DNA from: Boswellia sacra
Lineage: Eukaryota; Streptophyta; Magnoliopsida; Sapindales; Burseraceae
Assembly: GCA_013180625.2 (NCBI GenBank)
Contig: SNVD02014733.1
Location: 1 to 64,000 of the forward strand
DNA length: 64,000 bases
Direction: 5' to 3'
Below the pieces are notes generated by a model. It had not been told where the DNA came from. It was given only the letters and a program-made list of their open reading frames with translations, and did not search any database. Numbering within the stretch: the first letter of the stretch is position 1; each line of letters opens with the position of its first letter. Shown one piece after another: positions 1 to 12,392 of the stretch. Made by a program: the position numbers and the translations under genes.

Positions 1-709
1 ATTATTCTAGTATCCTAGTTCACTTAGGAGTATCTTTTATTTGTGTCCTAATTTACGTAGGAGTTTATTTATAACACTTTCTATAGTATTGATTATTATC
101 CTATTTTTACCAATTAGTTTGATTGAGATTCTACATGATATTGTTGAGAAAGGGCAACCGGGTTTCACACTATATATATAACGTTATTTCATATAACTTA
201 TATGCAAGTGTATATGTTACAACATTTCAAGAAAAAATAAGGAGAGCTTCAACGTAAAATTGGAATGCTTATTTGATTATGTTTTATGAGTGATTTATTC
301 ATGTATGAGAGGTTGTGATCGTGCATGAATTTTGTTTATGTTTGTTTTAGTTAGTATTCACTCGAGAGAACTTACAAGTTGAGCGTTTATGTAATTCAGT
401 GTCAGACATCGTTGTTATAGTTTGCTTAACAATGTGTTGTTAAATTGTCAGCAACAAAGAGTTGGCAATGACAGTAGAGTTTAAGATCTTAGAGGGATTT
501 TGTTTTACAAATAGTAGGTCAATTTGTGAAAGTGAGTCAGCACTACAAATGTACCTAAAGATTGTACAAACAAGAACGTAGTAAATTACAGTTCCAAGCT
601 ATCCATGGATGTAGGTTCTTATAACCGAACTACGTAAACTCCTTTGCCATTTTATATTATAGTTTTACTATTATATTACGTATAATTAACCATACTTTCA
701 GATCTTACA
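1..709 (+). repeat. 5' LTR of Copia element 1 (partial)
   Basis: It aligns throughout with 10,100-10,805, including the shared stretch GAAAGGGCAACCGGGTTTCA. It ends in ...GATCTTACA, giving the CA end expected of a TG...CA LTR. The first part of the LTR is outside the window. Confidence 0.92.
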
Positions 710-710
710 A

Positions 711-724
711 TTAGTAGTAGAGCT
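711..724 (+). other. Degenerate primer binding site (initiator Met-tRNA)
   Basis: The sequence TTAGTAGTAGAGC lies just after the LTR. It is a decayed form of the usual plant Copia site TTGGTATCAGAGC, which pairs with the 3' end of initiator Met-tRNA. Two or three positions have changed. Confidence 0.65.
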
Positions 725-850
725 GTTTACTGACATATAAGTGAAAAAAGATCACGTTGATTTGAAGGCATGAAGTTTATATGAAATGGAGGATCTGGAT
801 CACAACCATCTACTCTTGATGATGGTAATTAATCATATTCGAAAGTAAGA

Positions 851-2256
851 ATGATGATGTCTATCAAATCTCTTGATGACAGGGCATGGACCAGTGTTCT
901 AAGAGGTTGGACACCACTGACACAAGTGAATGTATTCGGAGCTTTAGAACTTAAACCTGAGGAGGAATGGACTGATGAAGGGTATAGGTGTTCTAGTTGG
1001 AATTTACAGGCACTCAATGCGATTTTTGCAGTTGTTGATCATAACCACTTTGGTCAAATTTTGAGATGCAAAGTGGCTAAAGAAGCTTGGGACATTCTTG
1101 AGGTAAAACATGAAGGTACTGCTTCTGTTAAAAGATCTAAATTTATGAGATTGAATTTACAATTTGAGAATCTAATGATGCATGAGGATGAGTCAATATC
1201 TGATTTTTTATTCAAAGCTGTGCCATAGTACAAATTCTGCATATATGCTTGGTAGAACCTTTATAGATGTAGAAATTGTTAATAATATCATTAGGTCTGT
1301 TCCTGAAAAATTTCAACCAAAAATCTCTGCCATTGAAGAAGTAAAAAACACTGATGAGATGAGGGTTGATGAACTTGTTGGCATTCTTCAAAATTTTGAG
1401 ATCAATCATAACACTAGAAAGCAAAAAGGTAAAAGCATTACATTCACTATTAAAACTGAAAAATCTGATGATGAAAGTAATGATAAGTTTAATGAAATTG
1501 ATTAAAAATAGATTGCTTTTCTAACAGAGAATTATGTATGTCAATTTCATGAAAAAGAATCCAGGCAAAGTGTCAAGCTCAAATGATGAAAAATTCAGAA
1601 AATTCAACAAGGAGAATGACAAGAAGAGTCCAAAACAACTTGATAGGAAATGTTAGATTCAATGCTATGAGTTTTCTAGTTATAGGCATATTCCATCTGA
1701 ATGTGCTAATCTCAAAAAGAAGAAGAAAAAAGGAATGTCAACCACATGGAGTGATGTTTTAGAGACTGATTCAGATGACCAAGAAAGCATGAACAATTTT
1801 ATTACATTCACAGCATCTGCAGTTGATAAAGGAAAATCTGTTATGTCCAGCATAACCAACAACTGTAGCAGAACTGATGGTGAACATTCAGATGTAGAAA
1901 ATGATCCTAAATATTATGAGGAGTTGCAAGAAATATATAATACGCTCTATACAGAATGACTGATTCAGAAAGAGGAAATCAAAACTTTGAATAAGGAAAA
2001 TAAAGTACTGAAATGTGAAAAAGCCTTTACTGAAAACTACATCAGTGAACTGAAGACTACTTTAAAAGACAAAATAGAACATGTTGAGAAAAACATAGCA
2101 GAGCTAGTTGAAAGCAAAAGGTGTGTTTATCAACTCAGAATTGGGTTTGCAAAACTTGATCAGGTTTTGAGCCTTGGAAGAGACAGTTCCAACAAACCTG
2201 GCTTGGGTGATTCAGAAGGTAACATTGCATCTTTATCAAATATTGTGTTTGTTTAG
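851..2256 (+). pseudogene. Copia element 1 gag (UBN2-type), broken
   Basis: Encodes the capsid-type Gag of a Copia element. The first piece (851-1,228) contains the UBN2-like stretch AKEAWDILEVKHEGTA followed by a hydrophobic/acidic helix (MMHEDESISDF). The frame then slips near 1,200 and continues to about 1,505. A CX2CX4HX4C zinc knuckle follows near 1,655-1,705, but its second Cys is Phe and a stop lies just before it. A lysine/glutamate-rich coiled-coil part continues to 2,256 (pieces 1,735-1,959 and 1,987-2,256). The family Gag packages RNA in cytoplasmic particles. This copy cannot make the full protein. The copy at about 45,811-47,190 on the minus strand is the same protein and confirms the reading. 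Confidence 0.85.
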
Positions 2257-2550
2257 GTAACATTTCTTAATCGAGTTCAAAAAGGTCAAGTCTTAGCTCA
2301 AAAAGTAATGATGTTTTTGTATCTCCTTTGAGTTCTTTTAAATGTAGTCCTAAAAAAGGAAGAATATTTTTTCCAATATGTTATTTTTATGGTATCAAAG
2401 GGCATATTAGACCTAAAGGTTTTAAATTGTTGTGTCTTTTGCATGAAAGGTCAAAATAGTTCAAGCAGTTACCTAAAACATGACAGCAGTGGGTTAAGAA
2501 AGACAGAACTACCTGCAATGTAGCTTTTACTGTACTTAAAAAGTCTTTTA

Positions 2551-3644
2551 GGGCGCGTTTGGGAAGGGGGACAAATGCAGGATTGCACTAGATTTTAGGA
2601 TTAATTGTCCAGTCTCTTGTCTGACATTTGGAGAAGAGATTGGGATTGGATTATTGTTAGTCCCAATAGTGCCAATCTCATGGGACAAGTTGTCCCATGT
2701 GAAACCATGGGACTCAATAGTCCCAAGCTTTTACAAAAATTTTTATTGTTATTATAATTTATAATATTATAACTAAAATATAATATAATAATAAATAAAA
2801 ATAAATATTATTAAACTTATATTAAATAATATTAAAAATACTTAATTCTGAATAAAAGAGTAATATTTAACAACTTTTCAATAAATATAATTTTTAGCTA
2901 TATTTAATTGTGATGTAATAAATAAAATTTTTATTATAAATATTTTATTTTCCATATTATTACAAATTTTTACTATAATTGACAATATTATAATAAAAAT
3001 ATAATATAATAATAAATAAAAATAAAATATTATTAAATTCATATTAAATAATATTTAAAATACTTACTTTTTCATAAAATAGTAATATTTAATAATTTTT
3101 TAAATAAATATAATTTGTAACTACATTTAAATATTTAATAATGATGTAATAAAATATTTTTATTATAAATATTTTATTTTCCATTATAATACAATTTTTA
3201 TTTTTATAATAATTCATAAAATTATATTCAAAATGTAATATAATTTTATTTTTATTATAATTGATAATATTATAGTTGAAATATAATAAATAATAAACAA
3301 AAATATAATATTATTAAATTCATATTAAATAATATTAAAAATCTTACTTTTTTCATAAAATAGTGATATTTAATAATTTTTAAATAAAAATAATTTTGAA
3401 ATATATTTAAATATTTAATTAACTATAAATATGACGTAATAATAAATTAAACTTGAATAAAATTAAATTCGTTTATATTTAAAAATAGATGTTTTAAAAG
3501 TTTATAATATACTAATATAATCCAGTCCCATACTACACCAAACATAAGATAGCAATATATGTAATCCAGTCTAATCTAGTCCAATCTCAATCCCAATCCC
3601 AATCTCAGTCTAGTCCAGTCCAGTCCAGAGTCCCAAACGCGCCC
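2551..3644. mobile_element. PIF/Harbinger-type MITE nested in Copia element 1
   Basis: It has perfect 14-bp terminal inverted repeats, GGGCGCGTTTGGGA and its complement. It is flanked by TTA on both sides (2,548-2,550 and 3,645-3,647), the target choice of PIF/Harbinger elements. Removing the insert and one TTA restores an open reading frame through the Copia protease, matching the second Copia copy in the window (...K-S-F-N-D-F-W-Y-F-D). The interior is very AT-rich with no coding capacity. Subterminal CCAGTC/CAGTCC-type short repeats are present near both ends. Confidence 0.9.
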
Positions 3645-3647
3645 TTA

Positions 3648-6600
3648 ATGACTTTTGGTATTTTGACAATGGTTGTTCCAGGCACGTGACTGAAAATAAG
3701 AATTTTTTGAAAAATTTTGAGTCATGCAGGAAGAAAATGTTGCATACGGTAATAGTGTAAAGAGCAAGGTAATTGGTAAGGGCACTTTAAATGTTAAAGG
3801 CTTACCTGAATTTCAAAAAGTTTTGCTTGTTGATAGATTGAAAGCTAATCTAATTAGCATAAATTAGATATATGATGACAGTTATGTTGTTAACTTTACT
3901 CAAAGCAAATGTTTGGTTTTAGATGATGTAAGGAAATGCATTTTAGAAGGAAATAGATTTTTGGATAATTGTTACTTGTTAACAAATGCATTTCATACTA
4001 AGATATCAGACTTAGAATTGTGGCATCAAAAGTTAGGACATTTAAACTATAAAGATTTGGTTCAACGAACTATAGTTGCTGTTAGAGGTGTTCCTAAACT
4101 TAATGATAAAACTAATGGAATTTGTGTATCATGTCAATTAGGAAAACAAATTAGAGGAGCAGATAAGTCTAAGTCAGATCTTAGTACATCTAAAATACTT
4201 TATTTACTTCACATGAATCTCATGGGTCCTATGCAAATTGAAAGCATTTTTGGTAAGACATATGCATTTATTTGTGTTGATGATTTCTCTAAACATACTT
4301 AGGTTGATTTTATTAGAAAAAATCTAACACTTTTAAAGCTTTTAGGAATCTTTATGCTAAACTTGAAAATGAGCAAAATAGAAAAATTGGTAGGATAATA
4401 CGGATAAGGAGTGACCATGGCAAGGAGTTTCAAAATGTCAGCTATGCTGATTTTTGCAAATATCATAGAATTGCAAATGAATTTTCTGCCCCTAAAACAC
4501 CTTAACAGAATGGTGTTGTAGAGACAAAGAACAAGACACTTCAAGAGATGGCTAGAGTAATGCTCAATAGCAAGAAGTTGACCAAATGGCTATGGGCTAA
4601 AATAATTAGCACTGCTTGTTATATTTCAAATAGAGTTTTTCTAAGACCTAGCACTAACCAAACTCCTTATGAGATTTTAAAAGGAAGAAAACCTAACTTC
4701 AAGTATTTTCATATCTTTGGATGCAGGTGTTACATTTTAAACTACAGAGAGCAGTTAAGAAAATTCGATCCTAAAAGTGATGAATGAGTCTTTGTAGGAT
4801 ATGCACTGAATAGTAAGGCATTTCGAGTTTATAATCTTCGAATTGAGACTATAATGGAGTTAGCAAATATAGTGTTCGATGACCTTGAGGATTGTGAAAA
4901 GTACTCTCATGAAGAAAGCATAACTAGTCTCATAGAAAATGCGAAAATTTCAGTACCAAACAGCATCAATAGCAAGGAAGATTTTGTTATGAAAGAGGAA
5001 CAACGACTGTTACAGCAGACATAACAGTGACATCTGACAGCACAGATTTGGATAGAAACTTAATAAGAAATAATGATGAACGAAAAGATCCACCTTCTTG
5101 GATATAAAAGGCACATCCAAGTAATTCAATCATAGGAAGTCCTGATGGGATAATCAAGACCCGGAGCAAGGTAAGAAATCAAGTAAGATTTGCTTGTTAT
5201 GCTTCCTTAATTGAGCCCAAGAATGTGAAAAAAGCTTTATAAGAGGATGTTTGAATTCCTACTATGCAAGATGAACTTAATCAGTTTAAAAGGAATGAAG
5301 TTTGAGAATTAGTTCCTAGGCCACAAAATGCAAATGTCATTGGAACTAAGTGGATATTTAAGAATAAAACTAACGAGAATGGACAAGTAGGTAGAAATAA
5401 AGATAGGTTAGTAGCACAAGGTTACACACAAGTAGAAAGCATAAACTTTGATGAAATCTTTGCACCAGTAACTAGACTTGAGTCTATCAGATTACTACTT
5501 GCTATCGCTTGTTTGGTTGATTTTAATTTGTATCAAATGGATGTTAAGACAACCTTCTTGAGTGGCTATCTTAATGAAGAGGCTTTTGTTGAACAGCCCA
5601 AAAGATTTAAAGATCCTGAACATCCTGATTTTGTGCACAAGTTGTATAAAGTTTTGTATGCTTTGAAACAAGCTCCTAGAGCTTGGTATGAAAGATTGAC
5701 AAATTTTATGATTAAGAGAGGATATACTAGGGGTAGCAATGATAAGACTTTGTTTATTAAATATGCACCTAGTTATTTCATTGTTGCTCAAGTGTATCTG
5801 GATGATATTGTGTTTGGCTCAATTAACAAAAACAAAACTAATGAGTTTATTGAGTTGATGCAAGAAAAGTTTGAAATGACCATGGTGGGAGAATTAAATT
5901 TCTTTCTACATTACATGTTAAGCAAATGGATGATGAGGTATTCATATCTCAATCAAAATATGCTAAGAATCTTGTAAAGAAATTTGAACTTTAAAAGGAA
6001 AAGCCATTGAGAACTTCTATCCGTACTAACTTGAAACTCTCCAAAGATGATGCATGAAAGGAGATTGATGCAAGTATGTATAGAAACTAGAAGCAGACCA
6101 GATTTATGTTTTAGTGTAGAACTTTGTGCAAGATTTCAAGCAAATCCTAGGAAATCTTACTTGGCAGCAGCCAAAAGAATCATCGGGTATGTTCATGAAA
6201 CTTATGACTATGGGATATGGTATTCTAAAGAAACAAATGCTTGTCTTGCAAGGTTTAGTGATGCTGATTGAAAAGGGAATGTAGATGACAGAAAGAGCAA
6301 TCAGGGAGATGTTTTTACCTTGGTACTAATTTGGTTTCTTGGTATACCAAAAAGCAAAATTCCATCTCTTTGTCCACTGTAAAAGTAGAATACATTGCAG
6401 CAGAGAGTTGTTCTACACAACTACTTTAGATGAAGCAAATGCTAAGTGATTATGGTATTGAACAAAAACTTATAACTGTGTTTTGTGATAATACTACTGC
6501 TATAAATATTTTAAAAAATCCAGTTCAACATTCTAGAACATGCCACATTGACATAAGATACCATTCTACAAGGGAGCTTGTAGAGTCAAAGGTGATACAC

Positions 6601-6717
6601 ATTGAACTTATCTCCACTGAAAAACAATTAGCTGACTTATTCATTAAAGCATTAGATGCAACTAGATTTGAGAATCTAAGAAAGGCTTTTGGCATTTGTC
6701 AGCTTTCTGAATAAGCA
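3648..6717 (+). pseudogene. Copia element 1 pol: protease, integrase, RT, RNase H, broken
   Basis: The domains run in Copia order. The protease core is D-N-G-C-S near 3,665. The GAG-pre-integrase zinc region has LWHQKLGHLN and CVSCQLGK (about 4,018-4,150). In the integrase core the first catalytic Asp is replaced (HMNLMG where MDLMG is usual), while the second Asp (RSDHGKEF) and the Glu (NGVVETKN) remain. RT spans about 5,290-5,930, with QMDVKTTFLSG and the catalytic YLDD at 5,794-5,805. RNase H spans about 6,060-6,680 and ends in GICQLSE. Numerous stops and frameshifts separate these pieces. The family polyprotein copies and integrates the element; this one cannot. Confidence 0.9.
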
Positions 6718-7550
6718 TTGCTTTCTGCTATGTTAATTATATTTGCAACATCATAAGTTTTTTTCTAATCAAGCATGTGTGAGTTGTAATCAGTGCTGTT
6801 TTTTTATTAAGATATTAATTAAAAATAAAAAATACAGATAAGGCTATCAATATATGATGTGTGAAAGCCATTATTAAGAGTAACCTCAGGATATCTAAGA
6901 AATATGTTGAGGTCATCCACTCAAATGAAAAGTGCTACCTCTATATTGTGTGAAAACTACTGTGTTTAATTCATAATCCAATGTAATTAATTTTTATAAA
7001 TATGTCAAAATGTTATTTTTGACATGTCAATTGAAAAGTTTCTTATATTGATTATAAACAGCTCTGAAATATGCTTTCTTAGAATGATTCATATGATGTC
7101 CAGATATTATTGTTATATTGCATGTAATGGTTTTTTGTTATTTTTTTATATCATACGATATCGTTTTAGCCTAACTGAAATTCGATTTTCTTTTTGTGTT
7201 CATATTTCAAAAGTGCCATGTCACCATTATTGGTTTGAGGGGGAAAGTTTTCAGTGGCAGGAATCTTTTCTCTAATAGAATTCCTTATTTTATTCAAAAT
7301 CAAATTTTGGATTTATATCATTAATTGTATTAATAAGTTTGTTTGGAAAGATAATTAGAATTTAAAATTATTTTGGTAACCGAACTGGATTAGGAATCAT
7401 TTATTTCCAAGTATATCACAAACTTATTAGCTAGGGTTATTTAGTTCTCTATCACAATTACGTTTTGCATTCTGCCTCTCTATCTTGTCACTTTTGTGCA
7501 TTTTTGTTCCAGAACCTTTGCGCAGCTTCAGAACAAATCAAACCCCAACA
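6718..7550 (+). other. Noncoding spacer between pol and 3' ORF of Copia element 1
   Basis: No gene was seen. It holds an AT-rich stretch and the short sequence TTTGAGGGGGAAAG near 7,233, a polypurine-like tract. SIRE elements often carry extra internal polypurine tracts. The corresponding spacer in Copia element 2 is 41,470-42,315. Confidence 0.5.
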
Positions 7551-9398
7551 ATGGCGTCATTGACTGAGTCTGAGAAAACCACCAGTAGATCATCTTCATC
7601 GAGCGATTTTGAATACACTAGTCATGACAGTTCGCAGTCACAGCAATCGCAACAGTAACAGCAACATGCAGAAGGCCCGATTGATCCTGTAATAAGTGAT
7701 AATGAAATAGTTCTAGTTGGGTGAATGAAGGACAAGATTAAGTCCAAGTTCAACAAGTTTCTTACGATTGAAGTGAAGAACAATTTTCTAAAATACACTT
7801 CAAAGAGGAAGTTGTAGATTGAAAGACTAGTAAAGGTGGTTTCAAATTTCAACAGATATGGCTTGGCTGAGCTTCTTGAGTCCATTTACTAGACCAGAAC
7901 GGTAAACAACTTTCTAACTCCTGTTAAGACACTCATTCAAGAGTTTTATGCTAATATACTTTAGTCCATTGATGATCCAAAAAGTTATTATTATCACGTG
8001 GTATATTATAGAGGTAGATTAGTGAAATTTTCTCCTAATGTGATTAAAACGTTTTTCAATATTACTATTGAGAGTTTGCGTTCTGTTGATGATAGTTTTG
8101 ATATGGAGAATGTTTTTAAAGAGTTAACAAGTCGTGATGATTTGGTTTGGAACCCTAGAGAAGGAATTGATCAGCAATATCTCATTAAGAAATATAGCGT
8201 TTTGCATTAGATAGCTCAATTTAATTGGTTCCCTTCAACGCATCAAAATCAAGTTAGAGATGATAAAGTGAAATTTCTGTTCTGTTTACGCACCAATAGA
8301 CCGATAAATTTAGGCTTATGGATATATAAGATGACAGTTCATATTGCACCTTACAAATTTGATTATCATTTGCTTGTGTTTTCATGTTTGATTTAAGGTA
8401 TTTTAGCTCAAAATGTTGTTCCTATGAGTTCAAAAGAAACCTCTGAAATTCTGCCAAAGCTGATCACAAAAGGTTTCTTGACTAGATTGCATGATAAATC
8501 TGATTTGCTTGCTCCTCAACCAAAACCAAGAAGAGTCTGAACAAATCCGATGAGTAATGTGGAAGAACAACTTACTCTAATTAATGTTGCTCTAGCTGAT
8601 ATTGTACAGGATATCAAGGAAATCAAAGCAAAGCAATCGAAATTGGAGAGAAAAATTGAAGGCAAAGATACTTCAAATGAACAACCTCACATGAAAACTG
8701 AGAAAATCATGGAGAAGCATCCAGAAGATACTAAACCAGCTGAGGAACAAGCTGAACATGCTGCCGTTAGGACAGACAAGATAGTAGAGAAGAAAAAGAA
8801 GAAAAGGATGCAAAGCAGAAATCTCAAGAAACTGAGCTAAAGAGACAAAAAAAAGGTCAAACTTGGCAAGAAGAAATCTGCAAGGAAGCAAGTTATTGTC
8901 AAGGAAGTTTATGATGAACTAGTTCTAGAAGAGCCGGCTCATGTTTCACACCCTGATGAACCATTACATACAGAACCAGATCAAACAGAGCTAGCACCAC
9001 TTGTTTCTACAACACAACATTCTCTACCACATGATGCAAAGTATTCACGTGACCTAGCTCCTGAACTAGAGCAGCTAGCATTGAAGATTCCATCAGCTCT
9101 TACAGCTGAATCCCTTATAGAGATGTCACACAATACAGAGACCAATGCTGAAAAACTAGACAAGGTTATCCGCAAGATTGTGGAAGAAGTCACTATCTCT
9201 TCATCATATACAATAGGATAGCATGCCACTCCAGCAAGCAACCTACTCCATCCACCACAGGCAAATGGTTCAAGACCAAGGCTGGCAGGATCAAGAAAAG
9301 GCCTGAGATTCACCATCTCTTCCACCTATTCACAAATCAGCCAGACTTCACTGATTTGATATCACTTTTTTTCTTTTTTTTTTTTTTTTTTTGAAACT
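7551..9398 (+). pseudogene. SIRE-type extra 3' ORF (env-like/plant transposon protein), broken
   Basis: It starts at an ATG (MASLTESEKT) about 830 bp after pol and has a Ser/Gln-rich N-terminus. The middle is a folded part seen in two copies in this window: GLAELLES, a predicted helix EFYAN, and GRLVKFSPNVI (7,860-8,400). It resembles the 'putative plant transposon protein' domain. A coiled coil (EEQLTLINVALADIVQDIKE) and Lys/Glu-rich then Pro/Thr-rich tails follow, ending near the T-run at 9,370-9,392. In SIRE elements the ORF at this position has been called envelope-like. I see no clear signal peptide or transmembrane span here, so the envelope role is not supported. At least five stops break it. 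Confidence 0.72.
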
Positions 9399-9921
9399 TA
9401 TTCTAAAACCAAGGGGGAGAAGAGTGGTTTCTGATAAGACTTTCACTTAGATTTTTATTATCTTTACATTTGTTTGTGTTTATTTGCTCTGAACTAATCC
9501 CTACTTGAATTTAGGGGAAGTGAGTAAGGGGGAGTATTTATATTTACTCTACTTTGTGATTTGCAGGAACTAATTTGTTTTCTGCTTTTATGTTTTTGCC
9601 TGCATATTTGAATTATTTGCTTTTATGTTTGATGCATTTTTTTACTTAGCTCTGATTATGTTAATGCATAAAACTTAGCTTGCAAGTTATTTAATAGAAT
9701 AGTAAAATTAGCTCTAATTCTTTTCTTGCAAGTTATTTGCATTCAGTCTTTTTTTCTATTATAACTGATTTTGTTATGTGTGTTATAATTGCTAAGTTGT
9801 TACTCATTTTAGTATGGTACTTTCAGTTATGTTTGATCTGATTGATTTTAGTTGCCTTATACTTGTTTTTACATACAGATCATTGTTCATAAATAGTATG
9901 ACGTTTTCACCAAAAGTTGCT

Positions 9922-9935
9922 AAAAAGGGGGAGAT
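9922..9935 (+). other. Polypurine tract of Copia element 1
   Basis: AAAAAGGGGGAGAT lies immediately before the TGTTAG start of the 3' LTR. This is the plus-strand priming site position. The complementary tract lies at 39,225-39,238 in the second Copia element. Confidence 0.85.
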
Positions 9936-10805
9936 TGTTAGTGTCAAACTTGACACATTGACATGTGCCATGCACATGATTATTTTGGACACACTTGTAA
10001 TTAAAATATTGTGTTATATTCTTTCTTATTTTACTGTTTCTAGAAATCTATTTTATGAAGTATTTGATTCTTAGTGAATATCTCTTATTAGATTAAGATA
10101 TTATTCTAATATCCTAATTCACTTAGGAGTATCTTTTATTTATGTCCTAATTTACTTAGGAGTTTATTTATCTATATATTATTGATTATTATCCTATTCT
10201 TACCAATTGAATTTGATTGAGATTCTACAAGATATTGGTGAGAAAGGGCAACCGGGTTTCACACTATATATATAATGTTATTTCATATAACTTATATGTA
10301 AGTGTGTATGTTGCGGCATTTCAAGAAAAAATAGAGGAGAGCTTCAACGCAAAATTGGAATGCTTATCTGATTCTACTTTATGAGTGATTCATTCAAGTA
10401 TGAGAGATTGTGATTGTAAATAAATTTTGTTTATGTCTGTTTGAATTAGTATTCACTCAAGAGAACTTGCAAGTTGAGTGTTTATATAATTCAGTGTCAA
10501 ACATCGTTGTTACAGTTTTCTTAACAGTGTGTTGTTAAATTGTCACCAACAGAGAGTGGACAACATTGTTAGAGTTTAAGATCTTGGAGGAATTTTGTTT
10601 TACAAAGATTAGGTCAATGTGTAAGAGCGAGTCAGCACTACAAATGCACCTAAAGATTGTACAAACAAGAACTTAGTGAATTACAATGCTAAGTTATCCG
10701 TATATGTAGATTTTTATAATCAAACCAGGAAAATCCTCCTGTGCCATTTTATATTATAGTTTACTATTATATTACGTACAACTAACCACACTTTCAGATC
10801 TTATA
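9936..10805 (+). repeat. 3' LTR of Copia element 1
   Basis: It begins TGTTAGTGTCAAACTTGACA and ends GATCTTATA; the last CA has mutated to TA compared with the 5' copy. It is about 870 bp and aligns to 1-709. The adjoining 5 bp (GTAAT) is the candidate target duplication, but the left partner is outside the window. Confidence 0.92.
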
Positions 10806-11332
10806 GTAATAAGATGAAATTTGCCATAAAAAGAAGAGATCAACAAAGGGCGGCTGTTTGAGTTAGATGAATTATGTAAGCTTGTCTATCTTCATGCAGC
10901 TTTATTTGAAACATTAAGGCTATTCCCACTAACACCTTACAGGAACATGGCTTCTATTGAACCTGACATCCTGCCAAGTGGTCATAAGGTCAATGAAAAG
11001 ACAACTTTTCTTATCTCAGCATATGCAATAGGAAGGATGTCATCAGTATAAGGAGAAGACTGCCATGAATTCAAGCCACAAAGATGGATCACAGAAGATG
11101 GAGGCATCAAACATGAACCACCTCAAGAATTCTTTGTATTCAATGCAAGGCCAAGAAATTGTCCAGGAAAGGAAATTGCTTTTACTCTTACGAAAGTGAT
11201 TGCAGCTACCATCATCTATAGCTACAGTATTCAAGTGCTTGAAACTCCCCCTGTCATCCCTACCCTTAGTATTAGCTTACACATGAAGCATGGGATGATG
11301 GCTAAAGTTAAGGGCAGATTAGCATAATCTAC
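10806..11332 (+). pseudogene. CYP96-like cytochrome P450, 3' fragment
   Basis: Encodes the C-terminal third of a CYP96-type P450, matching residues about 352-524 of the intact gene at 32,966-34,540. Visible parts are KLVYLHAA and ETLRLFP (K-helix E-x-x-R), DILPSGHKVN, EFKPQRWITEDGG (PERW region), the heme loop FNARPRNCPGKE, and the end MKHGMMAKVKGRLA. An in-frame TAA-type break occurs near 11,048 (SSV-stop-GEDC), and the first 20 codons are frame-damaged. The homology starts right at the Copia LTR edge, so the insertion split the gene; the 5' part should lie left of this window. The heme loop has Arg where the family has Gly, just as the intact copy has Thr. Confidence 0.9.
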
Positions 11333-11401
11333 TATAAGTTAACTATGTTGTATTCTTATCACCCGATTCTTTATTGTTGTGTGGTTTCAAGTTGTTGTAA
11401 T

Positions 11402-11876
11402 CAGGGACGAATTATGCTAGAAAATTTAGTTAGAGGGGGCAAGATTGAGCTATGATAAGGGATGATGATCTAATATAGGTAAAATGTATTCAAAAACTTA
11501 AATGAAACATAATATTTTAATTTCATATTTTTTGAAATGTATATTTAAATTATCAATTTCATGTTTTAATTTTTATAAAGATGATGATTGATGAAATATA
11601 AAAATTATAATCTATTTAAGTAAAACATTAAATTTCACATTAATAGATTCAAAATTACTTGTCTTTAAGGAAAAAATAAATAAGATAAAAAATAATGAAT
11701 GATGAAGAGAGTGTTATACATAATTTTTATTAAGAAAAAATTAAGAAAGAGTATACTTTATAAATATAATAAGTGAGGATTTATAGTTAATTAAAAAATA
11801 TAAAAAATTCTTTAAAATCTTTTTTGTCTCCGACGGGGCAATTGCCCCTCCTGGGCATATGCTAGCTCTATCCCTG
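11402..11876. mobile_element. hAT-like MITE in the 3' flank of the dead P450
   Basis: The ends are near-inverted repeats: CAGGGACGAATTATGCTAG and the complement of CTAGCTCTATCCCTG. The flanking 8-mers GTTGTAAT and ATTCTAAT match at 6 of 8 positions, fitting an old hAT-size target duplication. The P450 3' flank resumes after it: TAATAAATAATGGCGAAAAT matches the flank of the intact P450 near 34,655. There is no coding content. Confidence 0.65.
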
Positions 11877-12343
11877 ATTCTAATAAATAATGGCGAAAAT
11901 ATTTCTTTTAATTTATTTTCATTATTTAGAATTTTGATATGTATCATAATGAAGTCTAGGACCTTGATTTTATTTACCATAGAAAAATTAGAGACTCTAA
12001 CTTGTTAATGAATTTACTTGTAAGGCAATTAATTAAGCCAATAGGTAACACACACACACACACATATTAACAAAATTGGTTACATTTCTTTGACATTTAA
12101 TACGTTTATTATTTATATGTTGTTAATATAAACATTAATATATGTTTTATATAGCAAATAAACACAGAAGCAAATAAAAATAATGGGTTTCAATATTTGC
12201 TAGTACAAAAACTAAAATGGAAAGAGAGCTGTTGGGAAAATGGTTATTAGTTTTGGCATTAGGCATTAGCTTTACAAATTGGGAAAGGAAACCGGAAAAA
12301 GGTAGAATATGAAATTGAAGCATGTTATCAGTATATATATATA

Positions 12344-12392
<49 letters not shown>

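Larger units (their letters stand above)
1..10805 (+). mobile_element. SIRE/Maximus-type Ty1/Copia retrotransposon, decayed, 5' end cut by window
   Basis: The order is LTR, degenerate Met-tRNA primer site, gag, protease, integrase, RT, RNase H, extra 3' ORF, polypurine tract and LTR. Integrase before RT defines Copia. An extra ORF after pol is the mark of the SIRE/Maximus lineage. All coding parts carry stops and frameshifts, so the element is dead. In the first 60 aligned LTR bases about 4 differ, which suggests an old insertion. The left end, roughly 160 bp of the 5' LTR, lies outside the window, so the target duplication cannot be tested. The right end sits inside a P450 gene fragment. A MITE (2,551-3,644) is nested in it. 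Confidence 0.93.

Noticed and set aside
7551..9398. Calling the third ORF a viral envelope gene
   Set aside because: Only its position supports this; no signal peptide, fusion segment or membrane anchor seen.
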